Source of the DNA: Pseudoxanthomonas mexicana
GTDB taxonomy: Bacteria > Pseudomonadota > Gammaproteobacteria > Xanthomonadales > Xanthomonadaceae
Reading direction: 5' to 3'
Length of the DNA: 64,000 nucleotides
Assembly: GCF_001556105.1 (NCBI RefSeq)
Contig: NZ_LSIF01000036.1
Coordinates: forward strand, 1-64,000
The notes under the pieces were generated by a model. It did no database searches, was not told where the DNA came from, and worked only from the letters and a program-made list of their open reading frames with translations. The stretch's first letter is position 1. Each line of letters opens with the position of its first letter. Made by a program: the position numbers and the translations under genes. This document shows, in pieces, positions 44,993 through 54,747 of this stretch.

Positions 44993-47900
44993 GGAAGCAC
45001 AAGCTCCCCGACAACCTCACGCCCGAAGAGCGCGACGCGCGCATCGCCGAACTGCGCGCCCGCCGCAAGGCACGCATGCGCACGCTGGCGATCCGCAGCG
45101 CCATCGGCACCGGCGTGCTCACCGTGCTGTTGTGCATCGGCCTGTACTGGCTGCTGCAGACCGTCGCGGGTCGCGATGTGCTGCTGGCGCAGATCAAGGC
45201 GCGCCTGCCGGCGGACGCCTCGTTGAACTACCGAGAGGCCGAAGGCCCCATCGCCGGCCCGCTGACGCTGCGCGGCGTGGACTTCCGCTGGGACAAGATC
45301 CGCTTCACCGCCGACGAGGTGTACCTGGAGCCGGACCTGCGACCCCTGCTCGGCAAACGCCTGCGCCTGGATGTGCTGAAACTGCGCGGCGCGATGCTGG
45401 ACGTGCCGGAAAGCGACGAGCCCTTCGCGTTGCCGCAGTGGCCCGACCTGCTGCCGCAGATCGAGATGCCGCTGGCGATCCAGGCCGATGCACTGGAGAT
45501 CGACCGCTTCCTGGTCCGGCAGGGCGGCCAGCCGGTCATCGACATCACGCGCGCCACCGGCGGCATCGACATCGGCAACGGCTACGTGATCGCCGAGACG
45601 CTGGCCATCGCCAGCGACCGTGGCGCCTTCGGCGTGCACGGCCGCTATGCGCCGCGCGACGGCTATGCCACCGACCTCACCGCCACCGGCGTGTTTCCCG
45701 CGACGCTTGGCCGCACGCCCGCGCGCATCGGCCTGGTGGCGCGCGGCAACCGTGCCCGCATGAACGTCGGCGTATCCGGTGCCGCCCCCGCGCCGCTGCG
45801 CGCCACCCTCACGCTGCGCGGCGAAACGAAACCGACCTGGAACTTCGCCGCGAAGACCGAAGCGCTGGACCTGTCGCTGCTGGGCGTGATGGACGACAGC
45901 ACGCCGGTCTCGTTCGACCTCGTCGCCAAAGGTGCGGGCGGTGCCGCCGACCTGCAGGGCAAGGTGCAGCAGGGCGATATCGCCGTGGTCATCGAGCCCT
46001 CGCATGCGCGCATCGACGGTGAAGTGCTGACCGTGGAACCGTTGGCGATCCGCGCGTTCGATGGCTATGCCTCGCTGCGCGGCCGCGCCGACTTCACCGT
46101 GCCGGAGAACCCCGAGTTCCGTTTCGCCGTCAACGCGCGCGGACTGCGCTGGGGCACCGAAGCGGACAGTATGATCGGCGCCGAAGGCGATTTCGGCCTC
46201 GCCGGCAAACTGGAAGCGTGGGCGGCCATCGGCAAGGCCACGCTGACGCGCGGCGACGACAGCGCACTGCTCGAATTCAACGGCAGCGGCAATGCCGAGC
46301 GCGCGCAGTTGCAGACACTGCGCGCCACCATGCCGACCGGCACGCTGGACGCCACCGGCACCGTCGGTTGGTCGCCCGTGCTGGACTGGGATGTCACCGC
46401 CACGCTCGCAGGCTTCGATCCCGGTTACTTCGCGGCGGGCTGGAACGGCAATGTATCCGGCCAACTCGCGTCGAAGGGCAAGCAGCGCGAAGACGGCCTG
46501 TTCCAGGGCACGCTGGACGTACCGAAGCTTGCCGGCCGCCTGCGCGACCGGCCGCTGGACGCACGCGGCACGTTCGCGCTGGACGGCGACAACGGCGAAG
46601 GCGACCTTGCGTTGTCGCTGGGCGGCAGCCGCGTCACCGCGAAGGGCAAGGTCGGCGACACGCTGGACGTCGACGCCACGTTCCGCCCGTTCAACCTGGC
46701 CGACCTGCTGCCCGATGCAAGCGGCACGCTCGCCGGCACGCTCAGCCTGACCGGCGCGCGCACCGCGCCGAACATCGATGCGGATCTCGGCGGCGAGAAC
46801 CTGCGCTGGAACGACTGGAGCGCTGGCGCGATCAGTCTGCGCGGTCGACTGCCGTGGCGCAGCGGCAGCGGCGAACTGGTGATGCAGGGCAGCGCCATCG
46901 GCGTGGGCACCGTGCTGGACACCGTCAGCCTCACGGCGCGTGGCGCGGTGGAGGACCTGCGCGTCGACGGCGATGCACGCAATGCGATGGGCGCGGTGGC
47001 GTTGTCGGGCAGCGCGCAGAAGCGCGGCGCCAACTGGCAGGGCACGCTGGATGCGCTGCGCATCGCGCCGTCGAAGGGCAACCCGTGGACGTTGCGGCAG
47101 CCGGCGCGTTACGCGCAGAACGGCGCCAACTGGACGCTGTCGGAAAGCTGCCTGGGCTCGGACATCGGCGGCGCGCTGTGCGCCAGCGCCAACTGGCCGC
47201 GGCAAGGCCTGGACGTCCGCGGCGAAGCGCTGTCGCTCGCCCTGGTGCAACCGTGGCTGCCACCCAGCGATGGGCGCCCGCTGACGCTGCGTGGCGAGTT
47301 CACGCTGGACGCCACGCTGCGCCCCGCCAGCAATGCATGGCAGGGCGAAGTTCACCTGGCCTCGCTCGATGGTGGCCTGAAGATGGGCGCCACGGCCCAC
47401 GGCGAAATCATCCGCTACGACAACTTCACCCTCGACGTCGACTTCACGCCACAGCGCATCCAGGGCCGCCTCGGCACCGGCTTCAAGGGCGATGGCTATG
47501 TCGACGCCACCTTCAACACCGGCTGGGATGCGTTCGCGCCGTTGAAGGGCGACCTGTACTTCAACAACTCGCGCCTGTTCTGGCTGGAACTGTTCTCGCC
47601 GGACCTCGTGCGTCCGCAAGGCAAGCTGGCCGGCCACATCGGTGTCGCCGGCACACGCGGCCGTCCGCTGCTGAGCGGCGAAGCCACACTGGCCGAATTC
47701 ACCGGCGAACTGCCCGCGCTCGGCGTGTCGCTGGCCGACGGCAGCGCGGAGCTGGTCGCGTTGTCCGATGGCAGCGCGCGCATCAATGGCAGCATGAAGA
47801 CCGTCTCGTCGACCGGTGGCACCGGCGCCGGTGGCGTGCTCAACGTGGCCGGCACGCTGGGCTGGAACAACGACACCACGCCGCTGCAGTTCCAGGTGCG

Positions 47901-48822
47901 CGGCGACAACGTGCTGGTCGCCGACACCACCGACCTGCGCGCGGTCGCATCGCCGAACGTCCAGGTGGGCTTCGCCGACAACACCATCCAGGTCCGCGGC
48001 GAGGTCGGCATTCCGTCTGCCACGATCGACGTGGAGAAACTGGACGATGGCGTGTCCGCATCGGAAGACGTGGTGATCCTCGATCCCGTCGATCCCGAAC
48101 GCGCGCCCAGTTCGCGGCTGGACCTGGACCTCGCGCTCAAGGTCGGAGACCAGGTCAACCTGAAGGGCTACGGTCTGGAAGGCACACTGGCCGGCACGCT
48201 GCGCGTGCGCTCGCAACCCGGCCGCGAAATGCTGGGCACGGGTCGCCTCGACGTCGACGGGCGCTACGAGGCTTACGGGCAGAAGCTGCGCATCACCCGC
48301 GGCGAGCTGACCTGGAGCAACAACGCCGTTTCCGATCCGCGCATCAACATCCGCGCCGAGCGCGAGGTGGTCAGTGCCGGCGTCACCGCCGGCATCGACG
48401 TCACGGGGCGCGCCAGCCAGCCGCGCGCGCGCGTCTGGTCGAATCCGTCGATGGCCGAATCCGAAGCCCTCGCCTACCTCGTGCTGGGCCGCGCGCTCAA
48501 CACCGCCAGCAGCGACGAAAGCCAGCGCATCAACGCGGCTTCCTCGGCCCTCGGCGCAGGCGCCGGCCTGCTCGCATCCCAGCTTGGCGCGAAGATCGGC
48601 CTGGACGATGCCGGCGTACTGGAATCGCGCACGCTGGGAGGCTCGGTGTTCGGCGTGGGCAAGTACCTGTCGCCGAAGCTGTACGTCAGCTACGGCGTGT
48701 CGATGGTCGGTTCCGGCTCCGCGGTCACGCTGAAGTACCTGCTGCGCAAGGGCTTCGACGTGGAAGTGGAGTCCAGCACCATCGAGACGCGCGGCTCGGT
48801 CAACTGGCGCAAGGAAAAGTAG
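44989..48822 (+). CDS. tamB: Translocation and assembly module TamB (DUF490)
   Basis: The 1,277-residue AsmA-like protein has an N-terminal inner-membrane anchor ('GTGVLTVLLCIGLYWLLQ', about residues 40-57), a long beta-taco body of repeated 'GxLDATGTV'-type strands, and the C-terminal DUF490 domain ('TRGELTWSNNAVSDPRINI', 'LAYLVLGRALN', 'KYLSPKLYVSYGVSMVGSG'). It spans the periplasm to reach TamA and may also carry lipids. GTG 44989 overlaps the tamA stop by 4 bp, so translation is coupled. Confidence 0.94.
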   Translation: MRKHKLPDNLTPEERDARIAELRARRKARMRTLAIRSAIGTGVLTVLLCIGLYWLLQTVAGRDVLLAQIKARLPADASLNYREAEGPIAGPLTLRGVDFRWDKIRFTADEVYLEPDLRPLLGKRLRLDVLKLRGAMLDVPESDEPFALPQWPDLLPQIEMPLAIQADALEIDRFLVRQGGQPVIDITRATGGIDIGNGYVIAETLAIASDRGAFGVHGRYAPRDGYATDLTATGVFPATLGRTPARIGLVARGNRARMNVGVSGAAPAPLRATLTLRGETKPTWNFAAKTEALDLSLLGVMDDSTPVSFDLVAKGAGGAADLQGKVQQGDIAVVIEPSHARIDGEVLTVEPLAIRAFDGYASLRGRADFTVPENPEFRFAVNARGLRWGTEADSMIGAEGDFGLAGKLEAWAAIGKATLTRGDDSALLEFNGSGNAERAQLQTLRATMPTGTLDATGTVGWSPVLDWDVTATLAGFDPGYFAAGWNGNVSGQLASKGKQREDGLFQGTLDVPKLAGRLRDRPLDARGTFALDGDNGEGDLALSLGGSRVTAKGKVGDTLDVDATFRPFNLADLLPDASGTLAGTLSLTGARTAPNIDADLGGENLRWNDWSAGAISLRGRLPWRSGSGELVMQGSAIGVGTVLDTVSLTARGAVEDLRVDGDARNAMGAVALSGSAQKRGANWQGTLDALRIAPSKGNPWTLRQPARYAQNGANWTLSESCLGSDIGGALCASANWPRQGLDVRGEALSLALVQPWLPPSDGRPLTLRGEFTLDATLRPASNAWQGEVHLASLDGGLKMGATAHGEIIRYDNFTLDVDFTPQRIQGRLGTGFKGDGYVDATFNTGWDAFAPLKGDLYFNNSRLFWLELFSPDLVRPQGKLAGHIGVAGTRGRPLLSGEATLAEFTGELPALGVSLADGSAELVALSDGSARINGSMKTVSSTGGTGAGGVLNVAGTLGWNNDTTPLQFQVRGDNVLVADTTDLRAVASPNVQVGFADNTIQVRGEVGIPSATIDVEKLDDGVSASEDVVILDPVDPERAPSSRLDLDLALKVGDQVNLKGYGLEGTLAGTLRVRSQPGREMLGTGRLDVDGRYEAYGQKLRITRGELTWSNNAVSDPRINIRAEREVVSAGVTAGIDVTGRASQPRARVWSNPSMAESEALAYLVLGRALNTASSDESQRINAASSALGAGAGLLASQLGAKIGLDDAGVLESRTLGGSVFGVGKYLSPKLYVSYGVSMVGSGSAVTLKYLLRKGFDVEVESSTIETRGSVNWRKEK

Positions 48823-48824
48823 GC

Positions 48825-49883
48825 GTGCCGCCGTCGCTGACGGCACGCCGCCTGCCGGCCCAGGGCATCTGCACCCCTGTCGCGACTGCACCTGCGGACG
48901 CCGTGCGACACCTGGCCGCGATGCAGGCGCAGGACTACCACGCCGCGCTGTGGGCGGTCGGTCTGCGCACGGAAGACGCGACACGGGAGCAGGTCGAAGA
49001 TGCCATCGCGCGCGGCGAGATCGTGCGCACCTGGCCGATGCGGGGCACGCTGCACCTGCTGGCCCGCGACGACGTGCGCTGGATGGTGGCGCTGCTGGCG
49101 CCGCGGGTGCAGGCCGCGAACGCAGCACGCATCGCACGCGACTTCGGCTTCGACGCGCCCACGCTGGCGCACGGTCGCCACGTGATCGAACAGGCGCTGG
49201 CGGGCGGTGCGCCGATGTCGCGCACGGCGCTGTACGCGCGAATGGAGGCGGCAGGCATCGCCAGCAACGGACAGCGCGGCCTGCACCTGCTGAACTGGCT
49301 GGCACACGAGAGCGTGATCTGCCAGGGCCCGAGGCATGGCAAGCAACCGACGTTCGTGCTGCTCGATGCGTGGATACCGGCCGCTTCGTCGCTCATGCGC
49401 GACGAGGCGCTGCATCGGCTGGCGCTGCGGTACCTGCAAGGCCATGGACCCGCGACGGTCGACGATCTCGCCTGGTGGTCCGGACTGACGCGGAAGGACG
49501 CACGGCAGGCGTTGCAGTCGGCGGCGTCCACGCTCGAGCAGGACACGCACGACGGCGTCACCTGGTGGTGGCGCCCCGATGCGCCCGCGGCTTCGCGCTC
49601 GCGCGCCGTGCACCTGCTGCCCGCGTTCGACGAATACCTGATCGGTTACCGCGACCGCACGCCGGTGTTGGACGCGGCGCAGACGCGACGCATATTCAGC
49701 GTCAACGGCCTCGTGGCCGCCACGGTGATCATCGAGGGACGTGTGGCGGCTGCATGGAAGCGCGGGGCCGCGGGTGGCGACGAGGTCGTGCTCGATCCGC
49801 TGCGCGCGCTGGACGACGTCGAACACGCCGGCATCCGCCATGCGGCGCAGCGTTGGCGGCGCTTCCTCGGCGACGCGGACTGA
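48825..49883 (+). CDS. Winged-helix DNA-binding domain protein (AlkZ/YcaQ-like group)
   Basis: The 352-residue product belongs to the HTH_42 family: 'HLAAMQAQDYHAALWAVGLR', 'VRTWPMRGTLHLLARDDVRW', 'DDLAWWSGLTRKDARQAL' and 'LLPAFDEYLIGYRDRTPVL'. Related AlkZ/YcaQ glycosylases unhook DNA interstrand crosslinks, using a 'QXQ'-like motif; here 'MQAQDY' fits. A DNA-repair role is inference. GTG 48825 begins right after the tamB stop. Confidence 0.8.
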   Translation: MPPSLTARRLPAQGICTPVATAPADAVRHLAAMQAQDYHAALWAVGLRTEDATREQVEDAIARGEIVRTWPMRGTLHLLARDDVRWMVALLAPRVQAANAARIARDFGFDAPTLAHGRHVIEQALAGGAPMSRTALYARMEAAGIASNGQRGLHLLNWLAHESVICQGPRHGKQPTFVLLDAWIPAASSLMRDEALHRLALRYLQGHGPATVDDLAWWSGLTRKDARQALQSAASTLEQDTHDGVTWWWRPDAPAASRSRAVHLLPAFDEYLIGYRDRTPVLDAAQTRRIFSVNGLVAATVIIEGRVAAAWKRGAAGGDEVVLDPLRALDDVEHAGIRHAAQRWRRFLGDAD

Positions 49884-49965
49884 CCACGCGACACAGGCCG
49901 TCATTGCCGCACCGCGGCAGGCCCGATATCGTCACCGTCTTCCTTGTTCCCGCTGGATGCCGACC

Positions 49966-52107
49966 ATGCGCCACCGACTTTCGACATCCGCCCTCGCCTT
50001 GGGCGTGGCCCTGTCCCTGCCCGCCCACGCCGACGAAGGCATGTGGATGCCGTCGCAACTGCCGCAGCTGGCCAAGACGCTGCGCGACGCCGGCTTCAAG
50101 GGCGACCCGAAGACGCTGGCCGACGTCACCGCCGCCCCGCTGAGCGCGGTGGTGCGCGCGGGCGGCGGCACCGGCGCATTCGTCTCGCAGGACGGCCTTA
50201 TCCTGACCAACCACCACGTCGCCTATGGCGTGATCCAGTACAACAGCAAGCCCGCGCACAACCTGATCGACGATGGCTTCGTCGCCGCCGACCGCGCGGC
50301 TGAGTTGCCCGCGAATCCGGATTTCCGCGTGCTGGTCACGGTCGGCTACGACAAGGTCACCGACACAGTGCTGAAGGAGACCGCCGGCAAGACCGGGCGC
50401 GCCTACTTCGACGCGGTGGACCGCGCCAGCAAGGCCATCGTCGCCGACTGCGAAGCCAAGGGCGGCGTGCGCTGCAGCGTCGCCAACATGTACTACGGCA
50501 CCGACTTCTACCGCATCACCCAGCTGGAGCTGCGTGACATCCGCCTCGTCTACGCGCCGCCCCGCGCGATCGGCAACTACGGCGACGAGATCGACAATTT
50601 CATGTGGCCGCGCCACACCGGCGATTTCACCCTGCTGCGCGCCTACGTCGGCAAGGACGGCAGGCCCGCGCCCTACAGTCCCGACAACGTGCCCTACCGC
50701 GCACCCGCGCACCTGACGCTGGCGAAGGACGGTCCGAAGACCGGCGACTACGCGATGCTGGCCGGCTACCCCGGCATCACCTACCGCCATCGCACGGCCG
50801 CCGAGTTCGAAGAACAGATCATCTGGACGCTGCCCACGCGCGTGGCGGTGTTCGACCAGCTGATCGACGTGGTGGAAGCCGCGGGCGCCAAGGATGCCGA
50901 TGCGAAGACGTGCTATGCCGCGCAGCTGCAGTCGCTGAAGAACCAGCGCAAGCGCGCCGCTGGCGAACTGGAAGGCCTGCGCCGCAGCGACGCGGCGCGC
51001 GTGCGTGCAGACGACGAACGCGGCATGCTGGCCACGGCGGCAGCCGCCAAGGAACGCGCCGACATTGATGCGCTGGCTGCTTCGATCGCCGGCGGTTCGG
51101 CGATGCGCGAACGCGAACTGCTGCTCACCCTGTTCGGCGCGCAATCGCAGCTGATGCGCGCGGCCATCACGCTGGAGCGCCTGCGCGTGGAATCGGCCAA
51201 GCCGGACGCGGAACGCGAGAGCGGCTTCCAGGCGCGCGACCACGCCATGATCGAAGGCATCCTGAAGCAGGTGCAGCGGCGCTACTCGCCCGAGGTGGAG
51301 AAGGCGCTGCTCACCGTCCTGCTGACGCGTTACCAGCAATTGCCGGACGCGCAGCGCCTGCCCGCCTTCGATACCGCGTTCGGACGCACGCCTGCCGCAC
51401 TCAAGCAGGCCCTCGACACGCTATACGCCGGTACGAGACTCGGCGACGAAGCCGAGCGCCTGTCGCGCTTCGCGGCAGCGCGCGAAGGCAAGCCGCTGGC
51501 CACCGATCCGCTGATCGCACTGGCGGCGACGTTGGTGCCCGTGCAACTGACGCTGGAGAACGAACGCAAGACGCGCGAAGGCGAGCAGCTGCGTCTGCGC
51601 CCGGCCTACATGCGCGCGCTGTTCGCCTGGCGCCAGCAGCAGGGACGCGCGCTGTATCCGGACGCCAACGGCACCCTGCGGGTGAGCTTCGGCAAGGTCG
51701 ACGGCTTCTCGCAGCGCGACGGCGTGGAGTACACGCCAGTGACGACCGTGGCCGGTATCGTCGAGAAGAACACCGGCACCGTGCCGTTCGATGCGCCCAA
51801 GCCGCTGCTGGACGCCATCGCCAAGGGCGGTTTCGCGGACACGGAGGATCCTGCACTGAAGACGCAGACGGTCAACTTCCTCACCAACCTGGACACCACC
51901 GGCGGCAACTCCGGCTCGCCCGTGCTCAACGCGCGCGGCGAACTGATCGGCCTGAACTTCGACAGCAACTGGGAGTCGGTCAGCGCCAGCTGGATGTTCG
52001 ACCCGCGCTACAAGCGTGCCGTGCACGTCGACATGCGCTACCTGCGCTGGCTGATGGGCAAGGTGTATCCGGCGCCGCACCTGTTGAAGGAAATGGGCGC
52101 GCAGTGA
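49966..52107 (+). CDS. S46-family dipeptidyl-peptidase, probably DPP11-type
   Basis: The 713-residue periplasmic protease has a signal peptide ('ALGVALSLPAHA'). The chymotrypsin-like double-barrel has His in 'LTNHHVAYG', Asp in the 'GDEIDNFMWPRHTGDF' region, and nucleophile Ser649 in 'TGGNSGSP'. A helical lid lies near 270-510. Position 667, equivalent to residue 673 in the reference enzyme, is Ser ('NFDSNWES'). From memory, Gly there marks DPP7 (hydrophobic P1) and Arg or Ser marks DPP11 (Asp/Glu P1). It therefore probably removes acidic dipeptides. ATG 49957 adds three residues. Confidence 0.92.
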   Translation: MRHRLSTSALALGVALSLPAHADEGMWMPSQLPQLAKTLRDAGFKGDPKTLADVTAAPLSAVVRAGGGTGAFVSQDGLILTNHHVAYGVIQYNSKPAHNLIDDGFVAADRAAELPANPDFRVLVTVGYDKVTDTVLKETAGKTGRAYFDAVDRASKAIVADCEAKGGVRCSVANMYYGTDFYRITQLELRDIRLVYAPPRAIGNYGDEIDNFMWPRHTGDFTLLRAYVGKDGRPAPYSPDNVPYRAPAHLTLAKDGPKTGDYAMLAGYPGITYRHRTAAEFEEQIIWTLPTRVAVFDQLIDVVEAAGAKDADAKTCYAAQLQSLKNQRKRAAGELEGLRRSDAARVRADDERGMLATAAAAKERADIDALAASIAGGSAMRERELLLTLFGAQSQLMRAAITLERLRVESAKPDAERESGFQARDHAMIEGILKQVQRRYSPEVEKALLTVLLTRYQQLPDAQRLPAFDTAFGRTPAALKQALDTLYAGTRLGDEAERLSRFAAAREGKPLATDPLIALAATLVPVQLTLENERKTREGEQLRLRPAYMRALFAWRQQQGRALYPDANGTLRVSFGKVDGFSQRDGVEYTPVTTVAGIVEKNTGTVPFDAPKPLLDAIAKGGFADTEDPALKTQTVNFLTNLDTTGGNSGSPVLNARGELIGLNFDSNWESVSASWMFDPRYKRAVHVDMRYLRWLMGKVYPAPHLLKEMGAQ

Positions 52108-52271
52108 CGCCCGACGACGACCCGCACCCCATCGAGCCCGAGCCGCCGCTACCGAGCGACTGCTGCAACAGCGGCTGCCCGATCTGCGTGCACGACCTGT
52201 ACACGGAACAGCTGCAGCACTACCGCGAGCAGCTGGCGGCGTGGAAGGCGCGGCATCCGGGTTCCCAATAA
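52104..52271 (+). CDS. Small Cys-rich protein (oxidoreductase-like domain)
   Basis: The 55-residue product starts at GTG 52104, overlapping the peptidase stop by 4 bp. It has an acidic/Pro N-terminus, 'DCCNSGCPICVHDLY' (four Cys) and an amphipathic helix 'EQLQHYREQLAAWKARHP'. The Cys pattern matches the short oxidoreductase-like domain (PF09791) seen in Xanthomonadaceae. Metal or disulfide binding is plausible; function unknown. Confidence 0.75.
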   Translation: MTPDDDPHPIEPEPPLPSDCCNSGCPICVHDLYTEQLQHYREQLAAWKARHPGSQ

Positions 52272-52279
52272 GCGCGCCG

Positions 52280-52393
52280 TTGTGGGAGCGACGTGAGTCG
52301 CGAAGAAACATCCAGATTCAAGGTGCGGCCGTTGGAGGCGAAGGCTCCTTACGGCCGGACGACGCTTGATCGCGACTTACGTCGCTCCCACAA
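52280..52393. repeat. REPIN-like long palindrome
   Basis: Arms of about 24 bp, 'TTGTGGGAGCGACGTGAGTC...' (52280-52303) and '...GACTTACGTCGCTCCCACAA' (52370-52393), are near-perfect inverted repeats. A second small hairpin (GGCCG...CGGCC) sits in the 66-bp middle. 'TGTGGGAGCGAC'-type repeats are frequent in Lysobacter/Pseudoxanthomonas-like genomes (from memory). A paired-REP MITE (REPIN) is the best fit. It separates the Cys-rich gene and mnmG (convergent) and may also terminate both transcripts. Confidence 0.7.
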
Positions 52394-52407
52394 CCGCGTC
52401 GCTCGGC

Positions 52408-54297
52408 TTACGCCACGCGCGTGCGGCGCGCGCGCTCCAGGTGCACCAGCAGCAGCGAGATGGCGGCAGGCGTCATGCCGGGGATACGCTGCGCCTGGCC
52501 GATGGTCTCGGGCTGCACGCGATCGAGCTTCTGCTGCACTTCGGCCGACAGGCCACGCACGCCGGCGAAGTCGAAACCGGCCGGGATCGGCGTGGATTCG
52601 TTGCGCTGCTGGCGTTCGATCTCGTCGCGCTGGCGATCGAGGTAGCCGGCGTACTTCACGCCGATCTCCACCTGCTCGGCGACCTGCGCATCATCCACGG
52701 CGGGACCGATGGACGGCACCGACATCAGCCTGGCGTAGTCCAGCTCCGGACGCTTGATCAGGTCCAGCACGTTGGTCTCGCGGCTGACCTGCACGCCGAG
52801 CGTGTCGGCGACCTCGCGGCCCAGCGCGTTCGCCGGCGTGGCCCACAGCGCGCGCAGGCGGCCGGTCTCGCGTGCGATGGCCTCGCGCTTGGCCTCGAAG
52901 CGCTGCCAGCGCGCGTCGTCGACCAGCCCCAGCGTGCGGCCGGGTTCGGTGAGGCGCAGGTCGGCATTGTCCTCGCGCAGCTGCAGCCGGTATTCGGCGC
53001 GGCTGGTGAACATGCGGTACGGCTCCTTGGTGCCGTGCGTGATCAGGTCGTCGACCAGCACGCCGAGATAGGCTTCGTCGCGGCGCGGCGACCACGCCTC
53101 CTTCTGCTGCACGAAACGGGCGGCGTTGAGTCCGGCGAGCAACCCCTGCGCGGCAGCTTCTTCGTAGCCGGTAGTGCCATTGATCTGACCCGCGAAGAAC
53201 AGGCCGGCGACCGCCTTCGTCTCCAGCGATGCCTTCAACCCACGCGGATCGAAGAAGTCGTATTCGATGGCGTAGCCCGGGCGCGTGATATGCGCGCTTT
53301 CCATGCCACGGATGCTGCGCACCAGCGCCAGCTGCACGTCGAACGGCAGCGAGGTGGAAATGCCGTTCGGATAGATCTCGGCGACGTCGAGGCCTTCCGG
53401 CTCGACGAAGATCTGGTGGCTGGCCTTCTCGGCGAAGCGCACCACCTTGTCTTCGATGGACGGGCAGTAGCGTGGACCGATGCCTTCGATCTGGCCGGAA
53501 TACATCGGCGAACGATGCAGCGCGCCACGGATGATCTCGTGCGTCTGATCGCTGGTGTGCGTGATCCAGCACGACACCTGGCGCGGATGGTCGGCCACGC
53601 TGCCCATGAACGACATCACCGGCAACGGATCATCGCCCGGCTGCTCTTCCATCACCGAATAGTCGAGCGAACGGCCATCAATGCGCGGCGGCGTGCCGGT
53701 TTTCAAGCGATCGACGACGAACGCGCCTTCGCGCAACCGCGCAGCGAGCGCCGTTGCGGGCGGATCGCCGGCGCGACCGGCGGCGTACTGCGTCTCGCCG
53801 ACATGGATCTTGCCGGCGAGGAACGTGCCGGCCGTCAGCACGACGGCCGGCGCATGGAAGGTCAGGCCGGTCTGGGTGACCGCACCGCGCACGGTGCCGT
53901 TCTCGATGAGCAGGTCATCGACCGCGCCCTGGAACAGGGTCAGGTTGGGCTGCGCTTCCACTGCGCGCCGGATGGCACTGCGGTACAGCGCGCGATCTGC
54001 CTGGCAGCGCGTCGCGCGCACGGCAGGACCCTTCGACGCGTTGAGCGTGCGCCACTGGATGCCGGCGCGGTCGGCCGCCCACGCCATCACGCCGCCCAGC
54101 GCATCGATCTCCTTCACCAGGTGACCCTTGCCGATGCCGCCGATGGCCGGGTTGCAACTCATCGCACCCACCGTTTCCACGTTGTGCGTCAGCAGCAACG
54201 TGCGGGCACCGGCGCGCGCGGACGCGAGCGCGGCCTCGGTGCCGGCGTGGCCGCCGCCGATGATGATGACGTCGTAGTGGTGGAAGCTGGAACTCAT
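52408..54297 (-). CDS. mnmG: tRNA uridine-5-carboxymethylaminomethyl synthase MnmG
   Basis: The 629-residue FAD protein pairs with MnmE to modify the wobble uridine of several tRNAs. The FAD motif '[20 protein letters not shown]' begins at about residue 11, and '[19 protein letters not shown]' and '[13 protein letters not shown]' are conserved. The C-terminal part '[14 protein letters not shown]' binds tRNA and MnmE. ATG 54297 starts the FAD fold. The promoter region is to the right, where the opposite-strand candidate RNA lies. Confidence 0.97.
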   Translation of the reverse strand: MSSSFHHYDVIIIGGGHAGTEAALASARAGARTLLLTHNVETVGAMSCNPAIGGIGKGHLVKEIDALGGVMAWAADRAGIQWRTLNASKGPAVRATRCQADRALYRSAIRRAVEAQPNLTLFQGAVDDLLIENGTVRGAVTQTGLTFHAPAVVLTAGTFLAGKIHVGETQYAAGRAGDPPATALAARLREGAFVVDRLKTGTPPRIDGRSLDYSVMEEQPGDDPLPVMSFMGSVADHPRQVSCWITHTSDQTHEIIRGALHRSPMYSGQIEGIGPRYCPSIEDKVVRFAEKASHQIFVEPEGLDVAEIYPNGISTSLPFDVQLALVRSIRGMESAHITRPGYAIEYDFFDPRGLKASLETKAVAGLFFAGQINGTTGYEEAAAQGLLAGLNAARFVQQKEAWSPRRDEAYLGVLVDDLITHGTKEPYRMFTSRAEYRLQLREDNADLRLTEPGRTLGLVDDARWQRFEAKREAIARETGRLRALWATPANALGREVADTLGVQVSRETNVLDLIKRPELDYARLMSVPSIGPAVDDAQVAEQVEIGVKYAGYLDRQRDEIERQQRNESTPIPAGFDFAGVRGLSAEVQQKLDRVQPETIGQAQRIPGMTPAAISLLLVHLERARRTRVA

Positions 54298-54374
54298 GGC
54301 GAAGGTTCGGTGGCGAGTGCCCGTGGATGGGGCGGGTACGGACGAGGGGATCCGGCATGGCGATCCGGCAAAGT

Positions 54375-54389
54375 TGGCACGCTTCCTGC
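54375..54389 (+). promoter_or_regulatory. Candidate sigma-54 promoter
   Basis: TGGCAC (54375-54380), 5 nt, then CTGC (54386-54389) matches TGGCAC-N5-TTGC with one mismatch; the invariant GG/GC pair is 10 bp apart as required. It reads rightward into a gene-free stretch ending in a strong terminator. Confidence 0.5.
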
Positions 54390-54399
54390 TGTATTCCCA

Positions 54400-54516
54400 T
54401 GCACCCGTCGTGGCAAGCGACCAGGGGCGCCGGGTTGGTAATTGGAACAGGGGCCAGCCATGCGCACGCCGGGGATGCCGGGGGCCGGTAGTCGGGGGAC
54501 TACCGGCCCCTTTTTT
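54400..54516 (+). ncRNA. Candidate sigma-54-dependent small RNA
   Basis: About 117 nt, from the start predicted by the sigma-54-like promoter to the T-run at 54511-54516. The 3' end is a near-perfect hairpin, GGGGCCGGTAGTC and GACTACCGGCCCC. mnmG diverges leftward and no + strand gene lies upstream, so this terminator has no other visible client. A 30-codon ORF (ATG 54399) ends at a TAG inside the terminator stem, but its codons do not look like a leader peptide. Target and regulator are unknown. Confidence 0.45.
54481..54516 (+). terminator. Strong intrinsic terminator (+ strand)
   Basis: GGGGCCGGTAGTC (54481-54493), a GGGG loop and GACTACCGGCCCC (54498-54510) form a 13-bp stem followed by six T. 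It lies downstream of no annotated + strand gene; see the candidate sRNA. Confidence 0.9.
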
Positions 54517-54538
54517 ATGCGCGCAGGATACCAGAGCA

Positions 54539-54570
54539 AGAAAAAAAGCCCGGCAAAGCCGGGCTTTTTC
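54539..54570. terminator. Bidirectional terminator, mainly for the lipoprotein gene
   Basis: AAAAAAAGCCCGGC-AAA-GCCGGGCTTTTT has a 7-bp stem flanked by A- and T-runs, so it works on either strand. On the minus strand it follows the Gly/Tyr-rich lipoprotein gene by ~180 bp. The rest of 54,571-54,747 shows no gene. Confidence 0.85.
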
Positions 54571-54747
54571 GTTAGGCGCCGACGCCCGATGGGGCCGGAA
54601 CAGGGGGGATCCAGATTTCCCCACCGGACGTCGACATTGAACCTTCAATTCCCGCTTACGTCAGAAAGCGACGCAACCGGTCAAATGATGTTCAACGCCT
54701 GCGGCAGCGGCAGGAGAGGGCGACGATTGGATCGGCCAAGGGGCGGA

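Noticed and set aside
46218-48824. Upstream extension of the winged-helix protein reading frame
   Set aside because: The frame continues through tamB in another phase; conserved sequence begins only at GTG 48825.
44965-49305. 1,446-codon minus-strand open frame
   Set aside because: Antisense to tamB; low-complexity Arg/Ala/Gln content and no recognisable domain.
54399-54491. 30-codon ORF in the candidate small RNA
   Set aside because: No run of regulatory codons and no ribosome site; its stop is inside the terminator stem, but no downstream + strand gene is available to be attenuated.
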